Positions 34,560 through 47,420 of a DNA stretch of 64,000 nucleotides are shown piece after piece. The stretch's first letter is position 1, and each line of letters starts with the position of its first letter. The notes beneath the pieces are model-generated. The model did no database searches. It was given only the letters and a program-made list of their open reading frames with translations, and was not told the DNA's origin. The position numbers and the translations under genes are program-made. Location: assembly GCF_963675165.1 (NCBI RefSeq), contig NC_087388.1, forward strand, positions 4,407,047 through 4,471,046, in the 5' to 3' direction. The stretch comes from Halichondria panicea (lineage: Eukaryota; Porifera; Demospongiae; Suberitida; Halichondriidae).

Positions 34560-36335
34560 GTAGCAAATAATTATTTAACTTAATCGACCACCTTTATTGC
34601 TCACATACGTACTTTGCCTAATACATTACAGGGAGCCCTTACTTATCACCCTCTAGTAGAATCTGAAAACCTGTCGGTCAATTAGCTAAGCTAGTGTATA
34701 CACATGTGCACCGGATTTGCTATTGTGACAACTTAATCGACCACCTTTATTGCTCACATACGTACTTTGCCTAATACATTACAAGGAGCCCTTACTTATC
34801 ACCCTCTAGTAGAATCTGTAAACCTGTGGGTCAATTTTTTATTCTTAGCTAAGCTAGTGTATACACATATGCACCTTACAGAGGATTTCAGGTTGGTTGG
34901 CAGAAGTTAAAAGTTGAAGTGCACTCAACCACGACCACACACTGTGTGTTTCTTCTACTAATGTAATTAGTGGTCATGGTTGACTGCACTTCAACTTTTA
35001 ATTCTGCCAACCAGCCTGAAATCCTCTGTATCATTTGCTATTGTGACTGTAGCAAATAATTATTCAACTTAATCGACCACCTTTATTGCTCACATACGTA
35101 CTTTGCCTAATACATTACAGGGAGCCCTTACTTATCACCCTCTAGTAGAATCTGTAAACCTGTGGGTCAATTAGCTAAGCTAGTGTATACACATGTGCAC
35201 CGGATTTGCTATTGTCTGTAGCAAATAATTATTCAACTTAATCGACCACCTTTATTGCTCACATACGTACTTTGCCTAATACATTACAAGGAGCCCTTAC
35301 TTATCACTCTCTAGTAGAATCTGTAAACCTGTTGGTCAATTAGCTAAGCTAGTGTATACACATGTGCACTGGATTTGCTATTGTCTGTAGCAAATAATTA
35401 TTCACTTAATCGACCACCTTTATTGCTCACATACGTACTTTGCCTAATACATTACAGGGAGCCCTTACTTATCACTCTCTAGTAGAATCTGTAAACCTGT
35501 GGGTCAATTAGCTAAGCTAGTGTATACACATGTGCACCGGATTTGCTATTGTCTGTAGCAAATAATTATTCAACTTAATCGACCACTTTTATTGCTCACA
35601 TACGTACTTTGCCTAATACATTACAAGGAGCCCTTACTTATCACTCTCTAGTAGAATCTGTAAACCTGTTGGTCAATTAGCTAAGCTAGTGTATACACAT
35701 GTGCACCGGATTTGCTATTGTCTGTAGCAAATAATTATTCACTTAATCGACCACCTTTATTGCTAACATACGTACTTTGCCTAATACATTACAAGGAGCC
35801 CTTACTTATCACCCTCTAGTAGAATCTGTAAACCTGTGGGTCAATTAGCTAAGCTAGTGTATACACATGTGCACCGGATTTGCTATTGTCTGTAGCAAAT
35901 AATTATTCACTTAATCGACCACCTTTATTGCTCACATACGTACTTTGCCTAATACATTACAGGGAGCCCTTACTTATCACTCTCTAGTAGAATCTGTAAA
36001 CCTGTTGGTCAATTAGCTAAGCTAGTGTATACACATGTGCAACGGATTTGCTATTGTGAATAGCAAATAATTATTCAACTTAATCGACCACCTTTATTGC
36101 TCACATACGTACTTTGCCTAATACATTACAAGGAGCCCTTACTTATCACTCTCTAGTAGAATCTGTAAACCTGTTGGTCAATTAGCTAAGCTAGTGTATA
36201 CACATGTGCAACGGATTTGCTATTGTGAATAGCAAATAATTATTCAACTTAATCGACCACCTTTATTGCTCACATACGTACTTTACCTAATACATTACAA
36301 GGAGCCCTTACTTATCACCCTCTATACAATCTGTA
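34560..36335. repeat. Satellite array, ~168-bp monomer, about 10 copies
   Basis: Each monomer runs TAATCGACCACCTTTATTGC, ACATACGTACTTTGCC, TTACTTATCAC, GTAAACCTGT, GTGTATACACATGTGC, GATTTGCTATTGT, GCAAATAATTATTCA. Monomers begin near 34579, 34732, 35069, 35238, 35406, 35574, 35743, 35911, 36079 and 36247. Identity between monomers is very high; the first lacks the CTGTAGCAAATAATT linker, the second carries a MITE insertion, and the last is truncated. The array starts about 410 bp upstream of the ParB-methyltransferase start codon. Confidence 0.9.
34877..35030. mobile_element. Hairpin MITE inserted in a satellite monomer
   Basis: TACAGAGGATTTCAGGTTGG..AGTTGAAGTGCACTCAACCA on the left is inverted on the right (GGTTGACTGCACTTCAACTT..CCTGAAATCCTCTGTA), giving a 154-bp foldback. 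The satellite unit resumes after it at GCTATTGTGACTGTAGCAAA. Confidence 0.75.
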
Positions 36336-36339
36336 CCCA

Positions 36340-37340
36340 TAAGGATGATACAAAATATACAGCAATTAAATATAATGATATAAAAGTCATACATTTTAAA
36401 TACGTATCATAATTGTTCACAGTATACGAGTGTATTATTATATGGCTATAGACTCAATAAGTTCCACAAAAGTTCTATATATAGTGGACCTTGTTGTCTC
36501 TGTATGGAAACACAGTGAAAACAATTAAAATATGAACTTGTATATGTTTTACGTGACATGCAATTCTATATCCATTACCGCCATTCCGCTTGCTATTATA
36601 ATTATATATACATGAGCTCCATATAATTATAGATATATCATCATCAGTTTAATATAGCTAAAGCAACACTTTTTATGAACAGTTTAAGCATATTTTTTTT
36701 TATGTTAGGTTGTCTGTGGGAATATTGAAAAAAGCTGTCCCTTTTGATTATAGGCTAAAGATGAGTCACATGCAACAATGACTTTACTGTTGAATTTCGC
36801 ACGTGATCAAGCCTAATCGAGGTATACTTGCGTCGTACTTCTTTTGACTGTGTCATGTTGACCATTTACAGAAATGATTGACGCTGCTAAAAAGGATGCT
36901 AAAAATTCGAAGTCCATAATAATATTAGGCTAAACAGCTTTGCAGCTTTTTTCACTCACAGCTACCAATATATCACAGCTACCAATATAATCACTCAAAC
37001 TCTATAATTATACAGATGTATAAGGAGAGTCTTATTACTAACTGGCAGAGCTCTAGCTGTCTGGAAGGCCTCATTGAACTGCAATGTGCATGCATGCAGG
37101 GTCACATGATACATAATTATAATTATGCATGCTTCCTAGTTTGAAAAAACAAAGCAAAATCTGCCACTGGCCGAGCTATAGGGCTTCCATGCAGATGAGC
37201 AGACATAGAATATGTACACATATATACAAACAAACCAACGGACTACTAAGGTGTCACGAGCTTAATAAAATGTGTGGTATTTATATGTACTAAGGGAGTT
37301 AATAAAATGTGAGGTATTTATATGATTGTACGTACATTGA
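36340..37340. other. AT-rich spacer with start of the segmental duplicate
   Basis: No gene seen in 36340-37040. From about 37040 (TAACTGGCAGAGCTCTAGCT, CTGGAAGGCCTCATTGAACTGCAATGTGC) the sequence aligns with about 510-700, marking the edge of the duplicated DD-gene segment. Confidence 0.55.
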
Positions 37341-37348
37341 GTGACATG

Positions 37349-40300
37349 CTAACAGATTTCATCAGCTATCTTCTCTTTTTTCAGTTTCAGTAACAACTCC
37401 AGTAGAGCTCTGTAAGTTGCTGCATAAGGATTGTGCGTTTTCCAGAGAGTAAAGCATTTTGTCATGGCTACTTGAGTTCCTTCTCTATGGTACAACACAT
37501 TCACATCGGCTTGTTCAGCAGGAGTTAATCCCATGGATTTAGAATAGATCGCCACACCATCGAAATATTCGGTCAGGTAGGGAAAATCAGAATTGCTTAT
37601 TTCACTGCTGAGTTGCCCACCAGTCAGATTGTACTGTCTTATTAGTTTTTGGAGAGTAACTCGACTTGTGGATGGTCCTGTATATAGAGGAAGCGAACAA
37701 TGGAGTGAATCCAGAAAAAAACATACAATTAAAACGACTGTTACCAGCAAATGATGAGCCTGAGGTTGAAATTCCAACTTTCTGGACTCGAGCGGTTGGG
37801 CATTGGAGCCTTTCCGATGACAGTGACCCCGTACCTACATAAAATATTCACTGAACAACAGCTAGTGTTACAGTTTGTTGAACAATCAAACCTGATGATG
37901 GCGTCTTCACAATGGATTTAGAGCCAGATTTATTATCTGCATATCAACAGACACTGAAATATGCACTGACGTTAAAACAACTTACCACCCTCATCGTAAA
38001 TTTTGTAAAAACACCATTTTTTATGCTCAGTTGGTGTTCTGTGGTAAGAGCATATCCCACTGAGTTCACCTTTGTGGGTGATGATCCTAACCAAAAGTTA
38101 TAATAATTATATACTGGCTCCCTATAATTAGTATTATGGCTAAGAGTGCAATCTATGTACAATAATGATAATCTGTTTCACATCCGGTCCAGTAATTGCA
38201 TGCACGTCATCATTGACAGCGTTCAATTACCTGTCAAGTAATTGCACACTGTCAATGACAACGTACAATTTTCGAATAACGGAAACTGCTATTAAAACTG
38301 CAGACAACTTTATCATACACGATGAGTATGCATGGTTACATGTGCAATAAGGGATTAATAGCACTCATAATAAGCACTGGCATGCAAGGTTAATAGCACT
38401 CGGCCATGCCTCATGCAATTAGTAGCCTTGCCATTGCTTGTTACTCATGCTATTAAACCCATTTTAGCTATAATTATATCTAAGAGTACGCATTCTCATC
38501 CTGCAAGCGCACGTGTTATCACTTACAACTCGATGTGCTTGAATGACTTACGACTCTTGCTACATTCGGTATACTCAGTTTCTGTAGATTCCCTAGATAT
38601 ATATACAACAGTAGAAAATGGATTTACCTTATATATAATTATACTATAATAGTCGATCCCATGCAGGACGAGTTTTCGCTTTCATATCGGATAGGCCTGG
38701 TACTAGTTGTCTGCACATGCGTCAATCGTTCGTCAGATTCTATATATATATACTCCCGTTCACTTTTGACATTTATATTGATGTACTATCGTCAAGGGCG
38801 TATAAAGAGAAGAGGGCATGCAACTACAATATAAATGGACGGGGGCTTATGTTTATTGCACGTGCACTGACTAGCCTTGTTTTTACTCTATCTATAGTGG
38901 GCAGTTGGCTAAATATAGCATATCCTGCATGCTGACTCATCAATAATACGCATATACACTGTATATACATTGTGAGTTGCATGCCCTCTTCTCTTTATAT
39001 GCCCGTACTAGCGGTCACTATCCCATTTAGAATCGATTGGCTTAGAAAACATTATTCTGATTACAGAACAACAAGTGAAGGCTATAAAGCTTTGCATGCA
39101 TTTCAGATATTTTTTGGTGGTTCCTATATGCTATCAAGTCATTTTTGTTTGGCAAGATTTCACCATTTAGATCTATCTATCTTATGGTGGATCAAGTGAA
39201 GAGTGTGAGCTAGATGACTTGGTGCTGCCATCACAGCTCGAACAGAGGGATTGACAATGACACTAACCTGTTTAAAATTAATACGAGAAATTCACGTGTT
39301 ACAGAATGTCTACAGTTCATTTAGTCTAGAGAGTAGATTACCACAAATGTGTGAGTAGTTGTACTTAAATGTAAAATTATTAATATCTTTTGATTGGAGC
39401 ATTTCTAAGAAATGGTGTTGATACCCGTGTGTAGATGAATGACTGAACTACAACATATCCAAAAATGTTTCATAAGGTGGTGGGTTTGTGGTGATTAATA
39501 GAACAACAGCAAATTGTTATAGTGGGTAATCGGTTAGAGTAATAAAACACTAACCTTAAACAGCTAAGGTCTTAGACTTTTATCACACAATAGTTTAATG
39601 GTTTAGATATCCTGGCCATCCCTTTATGGGTCTTACATATGCTCACAGTGTCTATAATTCATGATTTACCGGTTTTTAGGTACACTTTTAGTTAGAGTAA
39701 TATCTTCTGAACATTTTATAGCTTAGCTTTAAAAGTTATCTGGTAAGTTTACAAATAAATGGGCTACATTTTGATACCAAGAACATCCTCTATGCTTATT
39801 CCATTGTTGAGATATCACTGAAAAACTACATATTCTACTATTTTCTACCGTTTTGATGACATCACAAGCTGCTAACCACAAATCGATGACACTTTAATTA
39901 ACCACGTAAGTGGGCGTACAATAACTGTACGCCCACTCTTAATTACATTTGTGGTTGATTAAAGCATCATTGGTTTGTGGTTGGCAGCTGTTGATGTCAT
40001 CAAAACAGTAGAAATTATGTAGCTTTTCCAGTGTTATCTCAGCAATGGAATAAGCATATAGGATGTTCTTGGTATCAAAATGTAGCCCTTTTATCTGTAA
40101 ACTTACTACAGAAATTTGAAAGCTAAGCTATTAATTTTCAAAAGTTATTACTCTAACCAAAAGTGTACCTGAAAGCCAGTAAATCATGAATTATAAACAC
40201 TGTGAACATTTGTAACACCCATAAAGGGATGGCCAGGATACCTAAACCATTGAACAATTATGTGATGAAGTCTAGGACCTTAGCTGTACAAGATTACTGT

Positions 40301-41570
40301 TTTATTACTCTAACAGATTACCCACTATAACAATTTGCTGTTGTTCTATTAATCACCACAAACCCACCACCTTATGTTTCCATGGAAACATTTTTGGATA
40401 CGTTGTAGTTCAGTCATTCATCTACACATAGGTATCAACAAAATTTCTTAGAAATGCTCCAATCAAAAGATATTTACATTTAAGTACAACTACTCACACA
40501 TTTGTGGTAATCTACTCTCTAGACTAAATGAACTGTACTTCTCTGCATAGGAGATGATGGCTAATATCCAGCTATCCCAACAGTACTCCTCTTGGCTATA
40601 TATACTATAACGGTCCAGTGTGAGGCAAGCGTTTAAACGTGCACTCTTTTTGTCCTTTGGTTTTCTATTTAATCTTGTCGGCCTACTCACATGCAGGACT
40701 GGACTGTATATATCTGCTCGTCGAGCGTAATTGTTTCCGGCAGCTCAGAAGCAGCAAGAGAATCTACGTTTCTCAAGCAAGGTTTGCCTGAGTTACGAAT
40801 AGGGACCTCTATTCTATTCAGAGAGGTACAGCAGCCTGCTAAACTGTAATTTTGAGGCATTTTGAGGCATTCAATCATCCTGAAGTTGCCCTGGGTCACT
40901 ATAAATCGTGCTGCAGCACAACCGGCAACTCCCTTTGTGAAGCAGCTTCCTATGTTCATCTTTTATATACCCACTGAATTTTCTATGTATATATGAATTT
41001 CAATTATATATTGGTTTAATAAAGTTTTTTACCGACAATGAAAATTTAACGCATGCACAGACAACTCTAGTATAATTACCATATCCGATATAAAATCGGC
41101 CTGGGATCGAGGCTATAAAGCCTATATATAATTATATACATAAAGGCTTACTCTGAGAAATGTTCGAGCCTCCTCTTTGTGGGGTCATCCGGGAATAGAT
41201 CAACAACGCTCTTCATATTTGGTCGATATCTTCCTCGCCTGATGCGGACCCATTCATTTATCAAAAATGCAGCTAATATATGCTGGTTGCTGGTTTTTTT
41301 CTCTGCTGACTTCAGGGACTCGGAAGACTTTGTTTTAAATATTTTGCTTAGCTTTTCTGGTGTGTGCCCTAGTTTCAATAATTCTCCAGCTAATTTCAAT
41401 TGGAAAATAGGGAACACTAGCGGGTTTGAGTGTGCTGAATAAAAATAATTCAGTGCTAAATTCACAATTCACACACTGAACAAAATGCACAATTTACCAA
41501 TTTGGCTGCGGGGTCTTTCAGTAGATCTAATGCCTTTTCCATAGGCATAGTCTTTATAAGGTTTATGGCC
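37349..41570 (-). CDS. Death-domain gene, copy 2 (apparently intact)
   Basis: Exons in matching phases: about 41498-41570 (5' end not defined), 41152-41434, 37986-38086, 37892-37936, 37745-37834 and 37349-37677. The 41152-41434 exon encodes a conserved helical region (LAGELLKLGHTPEKLSKIF, then NMKSVVDLFPDDPTKRRLE) that I do not recognise. A short exon has EWCFYKIYD-like sequence (here KKWCFYKIYDEG), a serine-rich linker follows, and the last exon is a death domain (VTLQKLIRQYNLTGGQLS, ALLELLLKLKKEKIADEIC, stop). Compared with copy 1 at 680-3460 the frame is open throughout, and the stop falls earlier. A possible extra exon (40691-40959, ending at a GTGAGT donor) exists only here. Likely a cytosolic death-fold adaptor; the first exon and true start are unresolved. 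Confidence 0.6.
38791..39000. mobile_element. MITE family D, duplicated copy with eroded right end
   Basis: Same insertion as 2188-2400 (identical left flank CTATCGT), but the right terminus and target duplicate are lost by a small deletion. The MITE therefore predates the segmental duplication. Confidence 0.75.
39313..40535. mobile_element. 1.2-kb foldback transposon (Tc1/mariner-like, TA target)
   Basis: Inverted arms of about 600 bp each start CAGTTCATTTAGTCTAGAGA and end with the complement CTAAATGAACTG, with a short centre near 39925-39945 (GTGGGCGTACAATAACTGTACGCCCAC). TA flanks at 39311-39312 and 40536-40537. The paralogous segment at 2700-2720 reads GAATGTCTACTTCTCTGC, the uninterrupted site with a single TA. 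No transposase. It lies in the long intron of DD-gene copy 2. Confidence 0.9.
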
Positions 41571-42183
41571 TTTTTTAGTTTTGGAGTTCTTAGGCATCCT
41601 CAGTCAAAGTATATATATCTACGGCCGGACACTGCCCGCCAATATGAGACTTTTGGAATGGGGAGTACACAAAATGCCAGGAACAGAAGTTATATTTACC
41701 ACAACACACCCCGCGAATTCTTTACATAATTATGCCTTGGTGCGCCTCGGGTAGGACGCCCTCTTTTATAACGCCCATTTATAACCACCATATCAAATGA
41801 TAAAATCATTTTTTTGGCATTGTTTAGAACGTTTACGGTAGTGGGTGTTTTCCACTCACTGCGACAGTATCACTGCAATTTGAGACAACAAACTGATGAC
41901 TATTTGGATCATGTAATTAGTATTGTAGAGTTCCTGCTATTTTGCACCTGAATGAAAATTAATGTGGTAAAGATCCTTAACTTTGGTTATGTATTTCAAC
42001 AGCATAAATAATTATGGTAAAGATCATAAACGATGCATTTAAGGGTCAAACAGTCTTGACCTTCCCTAGCCGACCTCGGATCGATTGTGTCAGAGTTGGC
42101 CCAACTTGTACTCTAAGCCAGCTAGTTCTCCACTTGCACTATAAATATATAATTGTGTGTGTGGAAACTGAGGACTTCGAAAC

Positions 42184-43052
42184 ATGTCGTTAGAGGAGGA
42201 GGACAGAGACAGCGGGGATGAGCAGTACCCTCCTGATGTGGACTATGACACTGAGTACCTCATACAACGTGGCAGAGAGTGAGTGTGAGGTTGGACTAGC
42301 TAGCTAGCTATATATCGCAGGAGGGCGTAGGAGGAAGAGATTTGTATCCGCCATGCCTTTCTGTCATGTTGTTTTTGGTAACGATCATTACTGAAGCGAC
42401 TCATAAATAATACAGTGAAAGTCTGAGGTTTTGGGCTTTTGGTGGTGAAGACCTGTACCCATTTAGATCGGTGGTGGTAAATTTCGCTCAATTGAAGCCG
42501 ATCTATAATTATTGTATTGTTCCTATAATTATAGGTAGACTACTGTGCAAGCACTTGTACTGATTCTCAGCTAGGGCTTGTATTTACGATGTCTAAATCA
42601 TCCTGTAGCGTGGCTTGTTAAACCTATAAGGATATACTTTTATTATAGTAGCCTATTGTGGGATTATGCTGGCCACTAGAAAGTTGACTAGCGTGTAGCG
42701 TGGTGTGTTATAATGGGTTATCAGATTGGAAATCTCACCATGAGAGAGAGGCCATTGTACTGTGGATAGTATTTAACACATCACTGTTGCTATGCTATGC
42801 CAACGAATATACTTAAGATTTGAAAATCACGATACAATGTCGTATATAATTATGAAATCAATCACTTTGAGTCACAAATTCATAGCGCTATCCCTAATAC
42901 CCCCTAATACCAAGTAACGCTATTTGCATGTGTCTGTGTTGAATACTCACCTAGTTGCAGATCCTGTTTCTGGTTATGCCTCGATTGCGCATGCGCAGTG
43001 AGGTGTGTGTGTGTGTGTGTGTGCGTGTGCGTGTATGTGTGTGTGTGCGTGT

Positions 43053-43097
<45 letters not shown>

Positions 43098-46000
43098 CGT
43101 GTAGAGTGCTACTGATAGCTGCTCAATGATAAATGAAGTGCATGTACAAGTGTCATACAAGGGGGGGAGGGGGGATATCCTCCCCCTAGCTCCAATTCCT
43201 CACCTAAAATTTGCCATTTATGTACTATAAGTTGTATGACTGAGTGTCCATAGCTGGGGTATTGAACTAACAGTTGACCTTTTTTTAGCAAAATGTTCTG
43301 ATTACTTTTCTTATTTCCCCCCTACAAAATCCTGTATGACACCCTGATGTAAGAGTTCTATGGGCTTCTAGTAATGTTTTCGTGGATTGCAAATAGTGCC
43401 AAATAATGCTTTGTTCTCGAGTTATGGTTAGGTTTGCTTACTTTGGAGAAGCTATTGCAGATTCTTCAGCTCGTGTGTAGGAAAATCTGTTGAGATATTT
43501 AGCTCTGCACTAGAATGCTAGCTATTGGAGTAGTTAGCTCTGCACTAGAACGCTAGCTATTGGTAGCTGCAAGAGTGAGAAAAGAGCTACAAAGCCATAC
43601 TGCTTGCAGCCATTATTAATTACGTTTTGGTATCTTTTTTAGCAACAAGCGTTAAGCATGGTCAACCATTTCCCACATTTCCTGCTTGCATGTAGCTTCA
43701 TTGCCTACACTGTGGCATCAGCACCCGCGGTGCTTTCATTTAGCTATCTTACTACTTGCTGTTTAAACCATGCTTTTCCTACTATTGGTTGGTTGTACAA
43801 TTCTTTTAACCAATTTAATGAAAGCACCGCAGGTACTGATGCCTCGGTGGAGATGCCAAAGGTACATAACATAAAGCTACTTCACTGACTTTTTTTATTC
43901 AGTCCAATATCCATGCAAACTCAAAGAGTGGGTAATGATCGACCATGAATGTTGTTAAAAACGATCGATGCCATAAGTTCAAGTCTAAAATTAATGGCTG
44001 CCGTCTGCAGAGCCTTGCAGCTCTTTTCTCACTCTTGCAGCTACCAATAGCTAGTGTTCTAGTACAGAGCTAACTACTAAGTAGAGTAGCAACATTCGGT
44101 AAACAAGTTTGGTTACATGCTCTTCTGAAAAGGCTGCAATGGCATTCCAAGTAAGCAAAACTAGGCATAACTCGAGAACGAAGCATTATTTTGCAAATCC
44201 ACAAATTAAAATCCAAGTAAACATGACTAGAAGCCTATAGAAACTCTTACTTGCACTTGATTCATCCTTGAGCAGCTGTAGCAGTCTACACACACACACA
44301 CACACAGACACACACAGACACACAAACACACTACCGTATACCTCGCTTGCGCATGCGCACCGAGGCATAATTATCGTTGTTAGCCTACCTATGTGGTACA
44401 TCACCATTTGTAACATCCTATGAAGCTGGTTCGATTCCTGCATTGAAGCTTGTCCCTCCTATTTTCTTTTCGTTACTTCCTGACACAATTGACCTAGTGC
44501 TTGACTAGTGCTACTATAGGCCACCTTATGGTTGCTACACTACCTACACTGACTTATACAAAAATTATACAAAAATTATGCCTGTACAAAAGGATGCACT
44601 GTATAGGAAGTTTACGTTTAGAGATAAATGGAAGACTTGAATAGGAATTGCAAACATTGCAGGCTTACATTTCTGAAGTGGAAGTATTGAAAGAGATCTC
44701 TCAGTTGCATTTGTGTAGAGGTACAGCGATTCTATGTTATTGATAATGTAAAAACATATGTTAGTGACAGCTGCTTAGATTGTGCATAGTTACAGTTTAG
44801 CAGTTAATATACAGTGTAGCGAGCTAGCTACTCCTTTAGCTCAAGTTCAAATTTACTGTCAGTATAGGTATTTAGTGTAACTCTGTAGCTGTATTAACAA
44901 GGTGAACAATCAGCTAGAGTGAGCTAGTTTAGCTGAGGCTATATATTATATATAATTGTCAAGCAAGCTAGTGCAATGAATGGAGTCCACTCCTTTACTG
45001 TGAGTAGTAGACAGCCTGTAGAGGCATAGTGCATAGAATATAAGTAGCTCTCTGTTGTACTTACCTCAACATTAATGCACACCTTAGCTACTCTCCTGTA
45101 ATTGTATAGTTTGTCGATTGGGTTAGAATCACCATGACTATCAGGACGTATGCTATAGTCACACCCACTAACCCCCCCCCACACACACTCACATAGACAC
45201 AGTGGCTCTAGCAGACGGGCAATTCGCATCAATCGAGAGAGAATGGACGAAGAGACATTTGAAAAGGGCTTTAAACCCTCGAAGAGGAAGGCCACACTAT
45301 TGAAGAAGTTTATTGAGAAGATAACTCCACCCGAACCAATTAAGACAGCTCTCAAGTAAGTGCTCGGTGTCTGTAATGTGAAGTTGATACTATAGAATGA
45401 CAACTCCATTTTTGCTCTAAAGCTAACAACATGTAACCTCTGATTACAGGCATTGAATATTGCATTTGTCCTTTGTGCATGTACGTAGAAACATTGTCGT
45501 TCATTCAGAGGTGTTGTGCACTGTATTTTGGGGACTATAGCACTGTCTATTGTAAAAATGTACGTGAGTTTGAAGGCCCTTTTTGTATCTGAGGTTACCC
45601 TCACACATTATTAGTGTGCAAATACTCATTAACCAATTGAGCGTTTCAGTTTACCATGTGATCAAAACGACAGTACTAATTAGTGTACGTGCACCTATTG
45701 CATGCTAGGCCGCATTGACCCCCCCCCCACACACACACACACACACACATACACTATACACACACACACACACACACACGTAGACCCCCCCTGTCTCGGA
45801 AAGAGTGGCTGAAATTTTTCCTAGTCCGCCTACCCATCCTGGAGTGGGTGTGGACTTATAGACCCTCCTATTTCGTGGGCGATATCATCTCAGGAATCAC
45901 AGTCGCTATCATGCATATTCCACAAGGTGTGTTTAGTATGACAAAGCTCGAGACTAGTGAATCCTCAAATTGACGAAATTCGTCACAACCCTTCGAAGTT

Positions 46001-47377
46001 TCGTGTAGCTAATATTGGTTGCAATATAATTATTGTACGTGCATAGGAAATGCTTTAGTTTGGAGCATCTCTTTCAGTACACTGGCCACCTGTAAGCATT
46101 TTCGTTTGCACAGTTTACTAAACACAGATCTTATAGCACTAAGTTATTGGTACTTCTTGTCCATCTTTAATTGACCTGTACACAGTTTATTGCTTACATT
46201 AGCATGTGAGCTACAGGTGTATTTACGTTTTGTGACCACGTTGCATGCAAGTAGCTTTCACAATAGTGCTGTAAGCATTAATTTTGTGAATCTCTTCTCT
46301 TATGTAGCTAGAGGCCTAGAGCACTGCCAGGGGGCGTGTGTGCTCAGCAGAGCATGTGTAGCTGTCAGTGATCCCGTGAATATCATTTATTAACTGACTG
46401 TGTCAGTTCAATAGAGGTTACAAGCTGTGTTTCTGACCGCTGTGTTTCTGACCGCTGTTTTGCTGCGTGTGTTCTCGACATCTGTGTGTACAGATGTGTG
46501 TGTATGTATTAATATCGAAGAATTACTATACTATAGTTGTGTTGCACAATAATAATAATTGTTGTGGCATTAGGCACTAGAATTATATAAAGCAATGACA
46601 CAGTAAAAGTTCTACCTATTGTCTGGGCAATTGTCTCGTATGAATGATAGCATCATCAATCTGCTGAGGTAACAGAATACTCTCTCGTTGGTGTCAACAT
46701 TACATATTGAGCAGAGATTCACCCAGACATTACTGCTACATTATTGCTAATATTTTACACCTTACAAAAACGACCATAAGCTGACAACTACAGCTATAGT
46801 AGCCCACTCATTTGTGAATATGAATACAGTACTGCACATGTGCCACTTCAATTCCTGCACAAAATATGTACATGTATAGGTAAACTACATCTAGGTGTGC
46901 TAACCTAGTCTACCCCCCAGGTTTGGCCTATTCCCTGCTCGCCACCCTCCCTGCTGTGTACGGACTATACGCCTCCGTCGTGCCTGTGGTCGTCTACTCG
47001 GTGTTGGGTACCTCCAAACACATCTCTGTCGGTACGTGTGTACTAGCTGCTATCCGATAGTACATAATTATACATGTGTACTGTTATACATGTCCTTTGT
47101 CTATTGGAGCAGTTTGTACATTTAGAAGACTCTACAGTAGTACATGTATGTTATCTTAAATGTACATTGTACGTTTTACTTTTATATGCAACTTTGTAAT
47201 ACAGTGCACAATTGCATAGCATTACCTACCACATCCCTCCACCCACAAACTGTATTGCATCCTTTATTCCTACGCTGTAAAATGAAAACGTTACTTACAC
47301 CAACATCCACCAACCCATGCACACACACACACACCCGCACACATACACACCCACACCCAACCACACACGCACGCACG

Positions 47378-47420
<43 letters not shown>

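Noticed and set aside
34560-36335. Regularly spaced repeats considered as a CRISPR-like array
   Set aside because: The whole ~168-bp monomer is repeated without unique spacers, and the context is eukaryotic; it is a satellite.
44380-44455. GGTTCGATTCC, which matches the RNA polymerase III B-box of tRNAs
   Set aside because: The T stem has a mismatch, the flanking bases do not form an acceptor stem, and no convincing A-box or anticodon arm is found.
44939-45604. 221-codon open frame on the minus strand
   Set aside because: It lies antisense across SLC26 exon 2 and contains no recognisable domain or splice logic; the plus-strand exon fits the transporter in phase.
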